A DNA stretch of 64,000 bases from Viola odorata (GCA_963691705.1 OY829545.1:33467475-33531474), one strand, 5' to 3'. Shown: positions 30,618 to 46,693, numbered from the stretch's first letter. Made by a program: numbers and translations. Notes: a model not told the origin generated them from the letters alone.

Positions 30618-32079
30618 CATGGGCACACAACCTTCCCAAGCAATGTGATTGGACTTTTCGCAAGTTGGCCTTGCTAGGCCTTTACCATGCACTTGCCTCG
30701 CGGCACCATGGCCTTATTGCGCGCTGGCCTTGACCTAGCCACGTGTGTGACCTTGCCTCAAGCAACAAGTATGATAGGCCCGAGCAATTGAGGCAAGGTT
30801 GCCTTATCCCTCCAAAGCCACTCGATGCAACATCTCCACATGGTAAGGTCGGCCACCTATCATCCATCAAGCCAAAGACCCTCCTTGATGATTTGTAATA
30901 ATTTAGGTCATTTTATTACTATTATGTTCCAGTATAAATAGTTAGCGATAGTTATTTTATTAGGGGCTTTTGAATTGACAAATTATGACTATAGCTCCAT
31001 CTTTCTAAAGCCATTAGGATCCTTAGGTTTATCAAAGGTTAGGCAAGCATTGATGTTTATTAAGTAAAAACTAGAATTACTTACATTCTAATCAAATTAG
31101 ATTTTCCAAGGCAATTCAGTACTGAAGCCTGACTATTAAAACCGAATCAGAGGACTGCAATTGTTTGAGCTTCCTTTCACTTTGAAGCCATTACCAATTT
31201 GTTTCCTAGCAAAAGATTCTTTAGATCTTAGGTTTTTCGGATTGGGGGAATCCGGATTGCTATTACTCACCTGATAACTGACTTTCTTTCCATAAGAGAT
31301 CAACTTAGTTTTTCAATACGAGTGGCGAATGCGTACACTTCTTTTAGATCATTTCCTAGCGTGGATGAATCACACTTGGGAGATGTAGGAGTTTAGTTGA
31401 GAGATCCTAAACTTTCAATCAACCTTGGTGCCTAAAGCATTGCAGACGTAGCTTGTAATTTGTTTAATTCAATTAATGTAATTTGTGTTTTTCTTCCTTG
31501 TTCATCCTTGTAATGCAAATCCGACCTTTATAAAGAACTAAATCATTTATATTTTAATCAAGATTCGGCTACATTTCAACTTATTTGGTGTTCATGTCTT
31601 TATCCATTGGAACTTTGCTTAAGTAAAAAGTTACATTAATTAATGATTTTAGATGAAACGAAATTTTTAAAATTTATTTATTTCCTTAAATATGTGTCGT
31701 TTTTAAATAATGATTATTATATTTATATTTTAATTAAAATTATTGATCTATTTAGGATTTACTTGAATGCAGTGGAAGGATTTAATTAAAAATCTCCAAA
31801 ATTTATGATTTGATCTTATATTAAATACAATGAACTTGGTGAAGGTCTCCCATCCCCGATTGGAAAATAACTTACTCCATAAGGCCTATTTTGGTCATCG
31901 TACGGTTTCAAGCATTAAGAAAAAAATTAAACAACACAAAACTCTGGAAACACAATTCAGGGTTTAATTGAAAAATAGCGAAGAAAGAAAACAAAAAGTA
32001 ACAGAATAAAACGCTCACTTGTCTTAAACTGCACTCTCCCCCGTTGACTCCCATTGACCAAAATACCCTTCTACTCTAC
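30618..32079. other. Intergenic sequence upstream of the CDPK gene
   Basis: No ORF worth calling. 30618-30880 is G/C-rich and has no match I recognise. A TATA-like CCAGTATAAATAGTT at about 30931-30945 followed by about 600 bp of non-coding sequence could be part of an unclassified LTR element. 31600-32079 is A/T-rich and presumably holds the CDPK promoter, but no clear TATA box at a normal distance stands out. Confidence 0.4.
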
Positions 32080-36243
<4,164 letters not shown>

Positions 36244-36604
36244 GCGCAATTGCATTTCACACTCTGCTGACTACAACTAAAGAGTTAACTTGGTTAAGTT
36301 AAAGTGCAGCATCATGGCTGAGGTCTACATTTGAACATGGCCACCTTTGATTCATGACTGCTGACCATGCATAGAGAAATGAGCTCGAGGTGGCATTGTA
36401 TTTTTTGGAGGTTCCTATTTTATAGTCGGGAAGATTTCTTTGCTGGTTTACTTTTTGGAGTGAAATTGAATTCAGATTCAGTGCTTGTGTGTGCTCCGCA
36501 TTCGTGTAAGGGCTCATACCTTACTTTACAGTTTTTTGGTTAGTTTCAGTTGCCCGCGATAATTGAATCGATAGTGTACATGTTCACTTCTATTCAATGT
36601 ATCA

Positions 36605-36610
36605 AATAAA
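36605..36610 (+). terminator. Poly(A) signal candidate of the CDPK gene
   Basis: AATAAA lies 362 nt after the stop codon in an A/T-rich stretch before the convergent neighbour. Confidence 0.4.
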
Positions 36611-37116
36611 AAAGAAAGGGTGATGGCATAAGATTTGTGTTTCTTTTGCTGACAAGCTATGCTATCATAGAATTTGTTTGAACAAAGAGTTCTCTGAACT
36701 CGATCGAAGAATTCTTTGTGCTTGGAATCGCTTCATTGAGTTCTGCTGATTGAATTTTACACCAATAGTTACAGGGATGAGTAAAATTTTCGGTTCGCCT
36801 AGTAGTTTTATGCGTAATATGGCTTGCAGCATCTCTGTTGACAATTTGGGAACCATGTATTGAGTATTGTTGCAAGAATGCTTTTTTTTCTCCATCTAAC
36901 TTGTCAAAAACATTGAAGTTTTACCAGGACTTGAAATCCCAAATGACCATTTCATACACAACTCTGCAAATTACCCTGCAGTTGGATCATTGATTCCAGG
37001 TGAATTCAATTCCAAGCAGTGTCCAACAAGCATGAAAGATACACACAAACAGACACATTTCAATCCATAATGAAACGAGAAAAAGAAAACATACAATCAA
37101 TCAATAACACACTCAA
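36611..37116. other. Intergenic region between two convergent genes
   Basis: No ORF with support. It holds the two 3' ends of the CDPK gene and the membrane-protein gene, whose coding ends are about 870 bp apart. Confidence 0.5.
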
Positions 37117-37632
37117 CTAATTTGATTGACCATGGCAAAGAATTGCTCGACAGCCATATAGCATAACTCCACTGAATCCCATAAGCAATGCCACCCCTGA
37201 ATACGCGAAGATTTTACGCTGCTGAGTTTTAAGAGAATCCGGCTTAGTTCTAGCGGTGTTGGACTCATTCTGTGGACTTGATGCTTCAGGCCTTGCTCTC
37301 AATCTCATATCTTGACAGTCTTCCTGATTTTGGTCAAGTTCTTCACTGGTTGCCAAGAAATTCTTGGCGATGCTCGAAAAGAAAACAATGTTGAGGATAG
37401 AAGCGAGGAGGGAGAGACAGAAGGGAATCCACCAATGGTTGCATCCGATTGTATTCGAAGAGGAAGAGGTTGATGTCAAAATGACTCCCTGGAAGACAAA
37501 GAACAAGTTTGCACCTTGTAGAGCTTTCGTCTCAAGAATCCTAACCCTCTCTTCTTGATTCTTGTTTATCTCTTCTAGCTTCTTAATGTCTTTCAGCAGT
37601 TGCTCATGATCAGGGTTGTTGCCTGCTGCCAT
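37117..37632 (-). CDS. Small plant membrane protein, 171 aa, function unknown
   Basis: A single minus-strand exon. I start it at the ATG at 37632 (MAAGNNPDHEQ) because an upstream in-frame extension is A/T-rich leader and a TATA-like box lies 35-45 nt before this ATG. Residues about 8-40 form a charged coiled coil (LLKDIKKLEEINKNQEERVR). Three hydrophobic stretches follow: about 45-60 (GANLFFVFQGVILTS), 73-95 (WWIPFCLSLLASILNIVFF) and about 145-165 (FAYSGVALLMGFSGVMLYG). A polar loop separates the last two. It resembles uncharacterised small transmembrane proteins of plants, from memory of the coiled coil plus FFVFQGVILTS pattern. It is convergent with the CDPK gene; no functional link is implied. 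Confidence 0.75.
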   Translation of the reverse strand: MAAGNNPDHEQLLKDIKKLEEINKNQEERVRILETKALQGANLFFVFQGVILTSTSSSSNTIGCNHWWIPFCLSLLASILNIVFFSSIAKNFLATSEELDQNQEDCQDMRLRARPEASSPQNESNTARTKPDSLKTQQRKIFAYSGVALLMGFSGVMLYGCRAILCHGQSN

Positions 37633-37666
37633 GGTTTTCTCTTGTTTAGTATGTGATTGATGCTTG

Positions 37667-37677
37667 GAGAATTTATA
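37667..37677 (-). promoter_or_regulatory. TATA-like box of the small membrane-protein gene
   Basis: The minus strand reads AAAATATAAATTC about 35-45 nt upstream of the ATG at 37632. Confidence 0.5.
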
Positions 37678-38494
37678 TTTTATGAGAGGAAAACATGAGA
37701 TGGATGGAGGTTGACTTTTCAAGGTTGACATAAAATTATTTAACACTAAATGAATATAAAATAATTGTTCACATTTTAATCTAAATTTTAGATTCAAATT
37801 TGAAAAAGAAAAAAATTCATCTTATACGAAAACCACAAATAAAAAGAAAGGAAACCTCATAATATAATACATCTTTTATATATTCTGACATTTATGTTAA
37901 TTATTTTTCCCCCTCATGACTGGTTAAAATTTTTACTAGATAAACAAGTCATCCTAAACACTTATAATCTAATAATATAATTTACTAAAATTATTTATCA
38001 TACAAAATCTGAATTTACTAACCATACTTAAAAAACTATCTCTTTTAGAACCGGATAATTCTTGAATATGATTAATTTTAAAAAAATAAATAAATAACAC
38101 ATGTGAAGTTACCCAAACTTGTATGTAAAATTTATTTGATCGAAAATGAGCTTATGAGAGAGTACGTGCTGCCCACATGGTTCGGTAGTTTAACTGTAAT
38201 TGTCGCTTGTTTTGACTTTTTAGTTGGAATTGGGGCATTTTTATGTTTGGAAAGAATGACACATCAACTCCAAAAAAATGATTAGTGGGATTTAATTAAT
38301 TCTTAGAAATAGCAACATCTCCATCAATTTATTCCATTAACACTAAACTAATAGTACTACTTGTTGATGATGTATCTTTTATTCTTTTTAATGTCTTACT
38401 TACCCTTTAGGAATAAATTTCTTTTTTCTTAGTTTGTTCCGGTCTTCCATTAATTTCATTGGAAAACAAAATTTATGTAGAGGGTAAATTCGGT
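37678..38494. other. A/T-rich intergenic sequence
   Basis: No gene, repeat or RNA feature is supported. It lies between the membrane-protein promoter and the hAT element. Confidence 0.5.
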
Positions 38495-38704
38495 CCGCCA
38501 CGTAGGGGTGAACAAAACCCGGACCGGCCCAGAAACCGGACCGGAACCCGGTGTTTTTTGGCCCGGACCGGTCCGGCCCGTTTTTTTTTTTTTTTTTGGC
38601 CCGGCCCGGAATTTTCCGGGCCGGTCCGGGCCTCCAACTTCTCAAACCCGGGAACCGGCCCGACGGCCCGAAGGACCGGAAAAAAAAAATATATATATAT
38701 ATAT

Positions 38705-38800
38705 GCACTATAATATCAATGTTTCCATTTGGTTTGATGGTTAACTCCTCATCAATCATCTTGAAGGGGAGAGGTTCAAATCCTCTTGCCTCCTACTTTT
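38705..38800 (+). repeat. tRNA-like segment inside hAT 1, copy 1
   Basis: The segment starts GCACTATAATATCA, passes TTTGGTTTGATGGTTAACTC (A-box/D-arm-like) and AGAGGTTCAAATCCTCT, which is a perfect 5-bp stem with a 7-nt loop like a T-arm with B box. No matching acceptor stem is found, so it is a tRNA-derived relic and not a tRNA gene. A second direct copy is at 40009-40100. Confidence 0.6.
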
Positions 38801-38826
38801 TATTTTCTTTTCTTTTTTCCTTCTAA

Positions 38827-39300
38827 ACTTATTTTTTCCTCTTTCTTTTTTTTCTTCTAAACTTAATTAAAAATCTTCATTTCTTTTCTTTTTTTATTTT
38901 AAACTTAATTAAAAGTCCTCATTTTTCTCCTTTTATTTGTTATTTTAAATAGAAAAAATTATTAAAGAAGTGATATAAGAACAATTATGAGGAAAAAATA
39001 TTTTCTCCGTATTAAGAACTAAGAAATAGAAAATTTTAATCCTTTTTCTTTCTTTGTAACTTAAGTAAAAGACCTTCTTTTTTCCTTTTTATTATTTTAA
39101 AATTATTATGATTTATTTTTCGTAGTAAGAAATTGAAAATTTTAATATGAGGAAGTAATATATTATTGTAAATTGTAATAGCCATTTATATAGTTAATAT
39201 GTATAAAGTAAGACCATTAATTATTAATAATATGGCACATACTAGTAATATTACCATTAATCATTACTATAATATATAGTTATTGAGGTATATCGTGAAT
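38827..39300 (+). repeat. Internal duplication of hAT 1, copy 1
   Basis: A T-rich block from TTATTTTTTCCTCTTTC to ATTGAGGTATATCGTGAA is repeated at about 39496-39970 in the same orientation with small differences. The element order is tRNA-like, block, spacer, block, tRNA-like. Confidence 0.8.
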
Positions 39301-39495
39301 ATATGTTTATTGTTCGATATTTTACTTAATAAAAATAGAATTATATTGTTGTAAGAGAGAATCATGTTAATTGTCATAAAATTTAAAAACATGTAATTGC
39401 TAATTGTTTAGAGTTTTATGCTTTTAATTTAAATTGTATTAATAAATTACGCATTACATGAGTATAAGTAATTAACTATAGTATTGTTCAATGAT

Positions 39496-39970
39496 ATTTT
39501 TTCCTCTTTCTTTTTTTCTTTTAAACTTAATTAAAAATCCTCATTTCTTTTCTTTTTTTCTTTTAAACATAATTAAAAGTCCTCATTTTCTCCTTTTATT
39601 TGTTATTTTAAATAGAAAAAATTATTAAAGAAGTTATATAAGAACTATTATGAGGAAAATATATTTTCTCCGTAGTAAGAACTAAGAAATAGAAAATTTT
39701 AATCTTTTTTTTTTCTTTTTAACTTAAGTAAAAGAACTTATTTTTTTCTTTTTATTATTTTAAAATTATTAGGATTTGTTTTTCGTAGTAAGAAATTGAA
39801 AATTTTAATGAGGAAGTAGTATATTATTGTAAATTGTAATAGCCATTTATATAGTTAATATGTATAAGGTAAGACCATTAATTATTGAGGTATATAGTTA
39901 ATATGGCACATACTAGTAATATTACCATTAATCATTACTATAATATATAGTTATTGAGGTATATCGTGAA
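39496..39970 (+). repeat. Internal duplication of hAT 1, copy 2
   Basis: Second copy of the T-rich block described at 38827-39300. It ends at the same ATTGAGGTATATCGTGAA motif. Confidence 0.8.
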
Positions 39971-40008
39971 CAATTATTTTTTTTACCACATATATAAATA
40001 TATATGTG

Positions 40009-40100
40009 CACTATAATATCAAAATTTCCATTTGGTTTGATGGTTAACTCCTCATTAATCATCTTAAAGGGGAGAGGTTCAAATCCCCTTGGCTCCTACT
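40009..40100 (+). repeat. tRNA-like segment inside hAT 1, copy 2
   Basis: Direct copy of 38705-38800 with a few substitutions; the T-arm stem is weaker here (AGAGGTTCAAATCCCCT). Confidence 0.6.
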
Positions 40101-40335
40101 TTCTTTTTTCCTTCTAAACTTGGTTAATTATAAAAAAAAAAAAAAAAAGAAGAAGCCGGGTCAGGCCCGGAACCGGCCCGGCTCGGCCCGGCAAAACTTG
40201 AACCGGCCCGGCCTGGCCCGTTAATATCCGGGCCGGTCCGGGCCTATCACTCCTCAAGCCCGGAAATTTCCGGGCCGGTCTGGGTCAGGCTCAAAACCCG
40301 GCCCAAACCGGCCCGTGTACACCCCTACCGCCACG

Positions 40336-42658
40336 TGTATATAAAAATGCCGCATCATTTAAAATATATACTTTATTTTTAACATAGAATGTAAACCCTA
40401 CTTTTATTTTTCGGTTATTTGTTTCTTAGAAAATCTCGTGATTAAAATATTTTATTAAATAAACGTTTAGACTCAAACTCACAAGGTACATCAATTGCGA
40501 AAAAATGAAGTCGCCACTTTATTTATCAAGGAAAGTAAAGGAAATCGTTATTAATCATATTTTAAAGAAAAAATTGGTTTAATGCCAATTTAACATAAAA
40601 CACAATTAATTTGACTCAATACCCAAAAAATGTTATTTAGATAAAAACATACCGGTTTGCGAATTATTTTTTTTAATTTAAGGACTTTAACAAATAGGGA
40701 AGGTGTTAGGCACCCTACTCGTTTGGGTTTAAGTTATGTCAAATTGATTATATTCATTTAATGATTTCCGTCAATTGGGTTTTGAAAAAGACTCGAGAAA
40801 ATGATGAATATCGATAACATCAGTCAATGAAATTTACAAGTTGAGAGGAAGAAGACATCAAATCAAATTTGAATGCAAAGATAGATCGGGGGTAGACAAG
40901 AACAATCAAATAAGGAAGTTCAAATGAAACATGCAATGACTGGATCAACATTTGAACAATGATTGACTCAAAGAGATGGTTTTATAATGATTGACTCAAA
41001 GACATGAATAATTGTAACAATCATCGTGAAAAAAAATTTTAAAAAGAAAAAATTAAGTTTGAGATTAACAAGCTTGATAAAAGTCAATTAATGGAAGATT
41101 CAATCAAACCAAACAAATTTTGATCAATTAATAATCAAGAGTTAATTATGACAAAGTCGCATCAAGACCATGTTATTTCCAATTCAAATAATATCATTTT
41201 GGGGGGGAAGAAAAGACAACAAGTTTTGCAATTGAATCCGTGAGGATTTTCTATGTACTCTCACGAAGAGAGATCAAACTGTTATATTATTATAATAATA
41301 ATAATTTCATGTAATTAATTCAATTGCACCGATGCTTGAATACAAAATGCTTAGCTGAATGTACAAATGAATGCCTACTCCTATATATACATGTCCACTT
41401 CCTCAATGGACGGCTAAGATCTATTTGATCTAACGGTTCTCCTTAAGTATTTTAGAACCCTTTTAGAACCTTTCCCTTTTAGAACATTTCTAGAATTTTC
41501 CCGGAAGGCTCCACACACATCTCCACAATGCTCTAGACTCCTCATGAAGCTTCCGGATCCTTCAACCCTTCAAGCTCGCTCATTCATGAGTTGGACGCTT
41601 AGACCATGAGTCCGGCCATGAGCTTGCTTGATAATCCTCTCTCGGTGTCCACATCTTACACCTTGTTCATTCCGCGAGTCCCTTGGCCCATGTCACCGAG
41701 CTACATGCGTGGCACACTAACAGGTTCCTCTTGGTGGGGCGTGACAAAAGGTTGTACTATTTTAAGAGTTGTGTTGGTTGGGTTCCAATGAGACTATTAT
41801 ATATAGGATATATCCCAAACTAATTGGCATTAATAAGAATTACAATTCTTTCGAACTCTGTTCTTTCCTTAACTTCTTGGGTCACGGTTCTTGTTGAAAG
41901 AAGAACTCTATATAAGTGCAGTATTAGAGCTTCTCTTGTGTGTGTGGCATTGTATCTTGATGCGATCACACCTACATTAAAGCTTGAAGAGCGAGATATA
42001 GCGCTAGGAGGGCCGATCACTGATATCGAAGCCATAACACCACAAGGACCGATAAACCGTAGCAAGGCCAAGAAATTGGCGCTATGGATTAAGACAGAGA
42101 TGAAGACAGAAATTCCCGTTCCGAGAGACGATCCTTGATAGTGATCGAACATCATAGCAGAACCCAAGAGCCGAATGTGTACCTTACCGGGAGCGATCAA
42201 CCACCGAAAATCTTCAGGGGAGTTATCGAGAACACGTACGCTACCGGGAGAAGATACTTACCGGGAACTGTAAGGGAACTAACGGGAGCCAATAGCTAGT
42301 AATTACTTATCAAGAATCGTCCGAGAAACTACCAGGTACCAACAACCAACCACTCCTCTAACGAATCCATTTCTACTTACTAGTATAAATAACGAATTTT
42401 CTTATCATTTTAGGGAGTTTTTGTCTAACTGTTTATTGCTAGAGTTGAGAATACTCCTCCCTCTAAACACCTTAAACTCACCTTGTGAGAATCAAGTATA
42501 AGAGACTCCTTGATTCCTCGCAAGTAAAATACCCTTCGTCTTCGAGTTATGGTTTACTACTAATGTTGATACTGACAAGAATTTTTAGGTATTTGTGTAT
42601 TGATTGAATATCCTGGATTCCCATTGGTGGATGATTGATTACAAGTTGGGTTTGATTG
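40336..42658. other. Repeat-derived sequence without genes
   Basis: No intact gene. 40490-40740 (AAGTCGCCACTTTATTT ... GGTGTTAGGCACCC) resembles common plant LTR-element sequence. A stretch ending GGGGCGTGACA at 41746 reads TGTCACGCCCCACC on the minus strand, a typical LTR start, with a TATA-like TATATATAGGAGT (rc near 41377-41389), so a solo LTR may end there. Its left edge is not found. 41980-42138 encodes a short plus-strand tail with GPINRSKAKKL, similar to a motif at the end of some plant gypsy polyproteins. Confidence 0.4.
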
Positions 42659-45069
42659 TGTCACACCCCAAACCGAGAGTGTGTGACCGGCTAAGAGTTC
42701 GAATGAATTCTATTTTTCATCTTGAACTCTCACAAGCCTAACTTGACTCCTTATTAACTATCTCCCAAAATTAACAATTGATTCATTCTCAAAAACTCAA
42801 AATTTTATTTTATTGATTACTAAGTAATAAACACAGCAACACATGGTGACTTTTACACTTACTACAATAAGTAGCAGTACAGACCTATTAGGGAGTTTGT
42901 TATTTACAACCCTAAAATAGACATATACACATGTTAATAGTCGACTAGGCCCTCAAGGAGGAAGATGCTAGGCATATCTATTAAACTTGAAGAGTACTCC
43001 CTAGATCTACCAACCAGAACTCACTACGGTCTGCCACCAACTATAAAAAAAAGGTTATTAAGAGAGGTTAGTTACCACAACTCAGTGAATAAATAATAGA
43101 AGATATAAACAGACATGTACAAGCAATCATTCATACTCACTGTATTCACTACATATAATATAATATAACTATACCAATATCTAGATATTAGAATTCGTAT
43201 ACTCATCATAATACAGTTAAACTATCAAGCACAAATAAACTCATGTTCAAACCGTGATATTTCACGTGCAAGCACCATAATCCCTACAGGCTAGGATATT
43301 AACTCAGATCGTGATCCCATCACATGCCAACACCACTGTCCCTGTCGGCTAAGACATGAAATTCTCAACAATTCTCAACAGACCGAAGTGCTGGCCAAGC
43401 CACTTCGTACTACCGCCATAACCTCCGGTTAGCTAAGGTATAACAGACCATGTGCATATGTACTAACACCGCCCCTGTTAGTTAGGGTCATAACCAATAT
43501 CATATACCATCTTTCATCATCAATTACTATCACTATGTCTATTCACAACCATATACAATACATACAATCATAATATAATTCATATGAACAACCAGCAAAA
43601 ATCACTTCACATGCCCAAGTCACTCCGCGGTAGGATCTGTCGGCTTCGCACCTAACAACAATTAAATGCCATATCGGTTATTTACACAATAATTAAATAA
43701 ATTTCAGACCTGTACAATTAATTTAAAGACCAACATAATTTCTCACCTCCCCTTTTCTTTTCTTTGTTGTATTCTGCTCATTACACCCCTTTCCCTGTTT
43801 TTTTCCAATTTCAGCTCCTCTCTTTTCTTACAACCAATTAATTAAAACCCATTTAATTATCATCATTTCTTACAATCTTCTTTATAACCAATCATAACCA
43901 TAAATCATCACAATTTTCTATACTCTTTCTTAGCACTCACGTAGGTAAGTGAATGCATGGCCAAGTGGTATGTCGCCCGAAATAATTATGTATGCAATGC
44001 GAAACAAAGAATAGAATTCAATAATTAATATAACAAAAGGGAAACTTGCATGACATATAAAATAGTTACAACAAACATCCAGTACACCAATAATTGTCCA
44101 ATATATTTCGCATTTAAAACCAGAAATAACATTCCCAAAACTGATCTTACTGTAGGGACTAATCTGTAATCATTAAATTTTTTAGGACTAAACTTCACCA
44201 TCTCTATAACTCTAGGTACTAAACTGTAAATAAATTTCTTCAATTTTTTTCCAAAAATTTTCAGAATAATTTCCTACATCACCGACCTACCACAACACCT
44301 AAATTTACCACTTAATTAGTTTCACACCCACATTTCGCATGAATTCCAGAATTAAAACTACTAAAACTTCAACCTACGTTTCCTCTCCTTTCACTCAATT
44401 GAACAAAACCCATTAATTAAAACTCATTTGGTTATCATTCAACACCATTACTTAACATTTCTATTCATTTGTATTCAGAATTTTACCAAACAAAAACCCA
44501 TTCACTTGATTGTTCCCGTACACCCAACTAAAACTAGCTTATTCACCCAAAATTGAACCCAAGCTATTTCCATACCTCTTAATTGAAAGACCCATGTAAA
44601 TAATAAATATAAGGAAAAGAACTTACTGGTTTTCTTCAAGCTACCAACACAACAACCCTTTCTATTCCCCCCTCTCTCTAGTTGTTCTCACTTTCTTTCT
44701 TTCTTTTCTTATCCTCCCTCTTCACGAGCCCTCTCCCTTCCTTTCCTTATCCCACTTTTGTCCCCTAATCCTTATCTCAACTTATTATTATTATTAATTT
44801 TTTTTTAATTTTTTTTTACAGGAATCAACTAGTTTATATACCAACTTAATAAAAAGAAGTTCTTAGTTTTCTAACACCTAAAAAAGAACGAGAAGGCCTG
44901 GGTCTCTAAATTTCTACATATAGTTTATATGAATATTAATTCTCAACATGGCTAACAAGAATTAGACTTGGTACCAATGGTTGAAGACAAATTTCCAACT
45001 CTCTAATTTAACCAGTACTCATCTAACCAATCAAAATAAATCTAAGTTGAAATTTCTAGGGGTCTCACA
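42659..45069 (-). repeat. Chromovirus-type 3' LTR (minus strand)
   Basis: On the minus strand it begins TGTGAGACCCC right after a polypurine tract (CTTAAGGTGGGGAGAA, rc of 45070-45085) and ends GGGGTGTGACA at 42659. That gives 2411 bp, within the range of Tekay/Del-type chromoviruses. The internal region to its right is cut off by element E after about 180 bp. No ORF of note is inside. The lineage is inferred from the polypurine tract and the adjoining pol tail. Confidence 0.65.
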
Positions 45070-45247
45070 TTCTCCCCACCTTAAGAAATTGGGTCCCCGA
45101 ATATAAATTATCCTTACCGCCTTCTTGGAATAGGTTCGCATCTCATTATTACAACTTAGTCCAGTCGTACATTATACATCAAATACAACACACCCTCTAA
45201 ATAAGTCACATACCTATTACATCTCTAAAGAAATCAGCAAGTGACTC
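45070..45247 (-). pseudogene. End of chromovirus pol with polypurine tract, truncated by element E
   Basis: The minus strand ends in sequence typical of the last codons and 3' UTR of Tekay-type elements (ATATTCGGGGACCCAATTTC, then CTTAAGGTGGGGAGAA) directly against the LTR. Only about 180 bp remains because element E begins at 45248. Confidence 0.5.
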
Positions 45248-46635
45248 TGATATAACGTATTTTATGCATGTTTTCCTCTGTATTTATAGGCTTATCTTGG
45301 GCATGATACTGCTAATTTTCCTTTGAATTCGTACTTTTTGCAGATCTAAGCTCAAATAGGAAAAGATGCCAAAATACTCTCTTTTTGTGGAATTCTGTCG
45401 TAGATCTCAAAGCGTCGAGGCCTAGCTATTTCCCTTTCGTCGAGCCCTAGATGCCAGTCGTGTGGTCTTGCTCAAGACTCTCGATTGAGCCATCCAGAGC
45501 CGCATTCTGCCCTGCGTCTGCTGTCGCAAGTGCATACATCTCCTCAAGGACGCACGTAGCAAGATTCTCATGGGATTCCTCCCAGATCCCTTTTTGGCTA
45601 CCTTAAGAATATTCCTTTAGGGCATCCTCCCATTTTGTCTCTTTCTCCTAGATGTCCTTTGTCTTCGAGTGAGTTGTGAGGGTATTTAAACGTTACTTTT
45701 AGGGTTTTTAGGGGAATCGCTGATTATTATGTCATAGAATCATTTTGGGAGCAGCCGCTCACCTTCCTTCTTAGGATTTGTCACTCCCACTTCTTTGTAA
45801 CCGTCGCTGGCATCACTGTTTAAACCAGAACTTTAGCTCCGATCGGTATTTCTTAATATTGCATTTCTTTTCATTTCATATTTCTTTCCTCTTACACTTA
45901 TGATTGAATCTATTTTGCTATTGATTAATATGTATGGCTAAGTTCTTTAGCTTAGCAAGGGTGATTTAAGGGTTGCATGAGGATTGTCATTAGCTTGGTC
46001 CATTCTGTCTAGGGCAAGTGGGTGATTAGGGCGGTGTCGCGAACCTGACAAACTGAGAGGCATTTAGCCCTAGATGTGTCTTTCCTTATCTTCATGGGCG
46101 TTGTGAGTATTGCCTTCCCGCTTCGTGCCTGGGAGGACGACACAACGTCAAGGTTGCCTTATTAATAGTGAAAATGAGGGGTAGCTTTTCTTAAGAGGAA
46201 AATAGGAGGCCTAAACGTACATGGCCTCTATAGCATGTCTATAGCGTGAGAATAGACTATTTGTGCGTCGACGACTGATGAGGCCTCGACGCAACCCAAG
46301 AAAATCCCTTGCTAAGATTTCTCATTATCTGATTTCATCTCGTTTAATTCTCTATTTGTTTTGTTTATGGTTGTTAATTCCTTTAATTTATTATTTACAT
46401 CTTTGTTAGCTATTGTGCCCTCGACATCTTTGGTCGACTTGTTTGACCAGTAAACCCCCCCCCCCCCCCCCCCCTTGTGTTACCGTCTGTGCATTTTATT
46501 ATATCGTACATTTAGGGCAAGATTTCATACATCAGTCTCTCTGTGGATCGACCCTGTTACCATTATATGCAAATTAGTTTGTGTATCTAGGCATCATGTT
46601 TAATATTATTTTTGACCCGTTTCGACCGCGAATCA
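45248..46635 (+). repeat. Element E 5' LTR
   Basis: 1388 bp, TGATATAACGTATT to CCGCGAATCA, 5 nt before the primer-binding site. It lacks a 186-bp segment present in the 3' LTR. It holds a C20 run at 46455-46474. Confidence 0.88.
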
Positions 46636-46640
46636 AATTT

Positions 46641-46658
46641 TGGCACCGTTGTCGGGGA
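46641..46658 (+). other. Primer-binding site of element E (tRNA-Asp type)
   Basis: TGGCACCGTTGTCGGGGA matches the usual Athila site TGGCGCCGTTGCCGGGGA with two C-to-T/G-to-A type changes. Its spacing from the LTR (5 nt) is the same as in element F. Confidence 0.85.
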
Positions 46659-46693
46659 GACTTAATTTGTACTGATTTCTTGTTTTTACTTGT

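Larger units (their letters stand above)
38503..40327. mobile_element. Non-autonomous hAT-type DNA transposon 1
   Basis: The terminal inverted repeats are TAGGGGTGAACA and, at the other end inverted, TAGGGGTGTACA (11 of 12 match). They are flanked by a perfect 8-bp duplication CCGCCACG (38495-38502 and 40328-40335). An 8-bp TSD plus a TAGGG-type end is the hAT signature. About 170 bp inside each end is dense in CCGG/CCCGG motifs in opposite orientation (subterminal repeats, likely transposase sites). The interior is very A/T-rich and has no transposase ORF, so it depends on a helper. Confidence 0.9.

Noticed and set aside
32044..32079. 12-residue upstream extension of the CDPK
   Set aside because: The upstream start would be TTG, and it would bury the MGNC acylation motif.
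37633..37797. Longer N-terminus (226 codons) for the small membrane protein
   Set aside because: The extension covers the TATA-like box and A/T-rich leader; the ATG at 37632 has better context and the conserved part starts after it.
38705..38800. tRNA gene
   Set aside because: A T-arm and an A-box-like region are present but no acceptor or anticodon stem can be built, and it lies in a hAT element.
41824..42138. 104-codon plus-strand ORF as a host gene
   Set aside because: Its end resembles a motif at the end of gypsy polyproteins and the area is repeat debris; no start or neighbours support a host gene.
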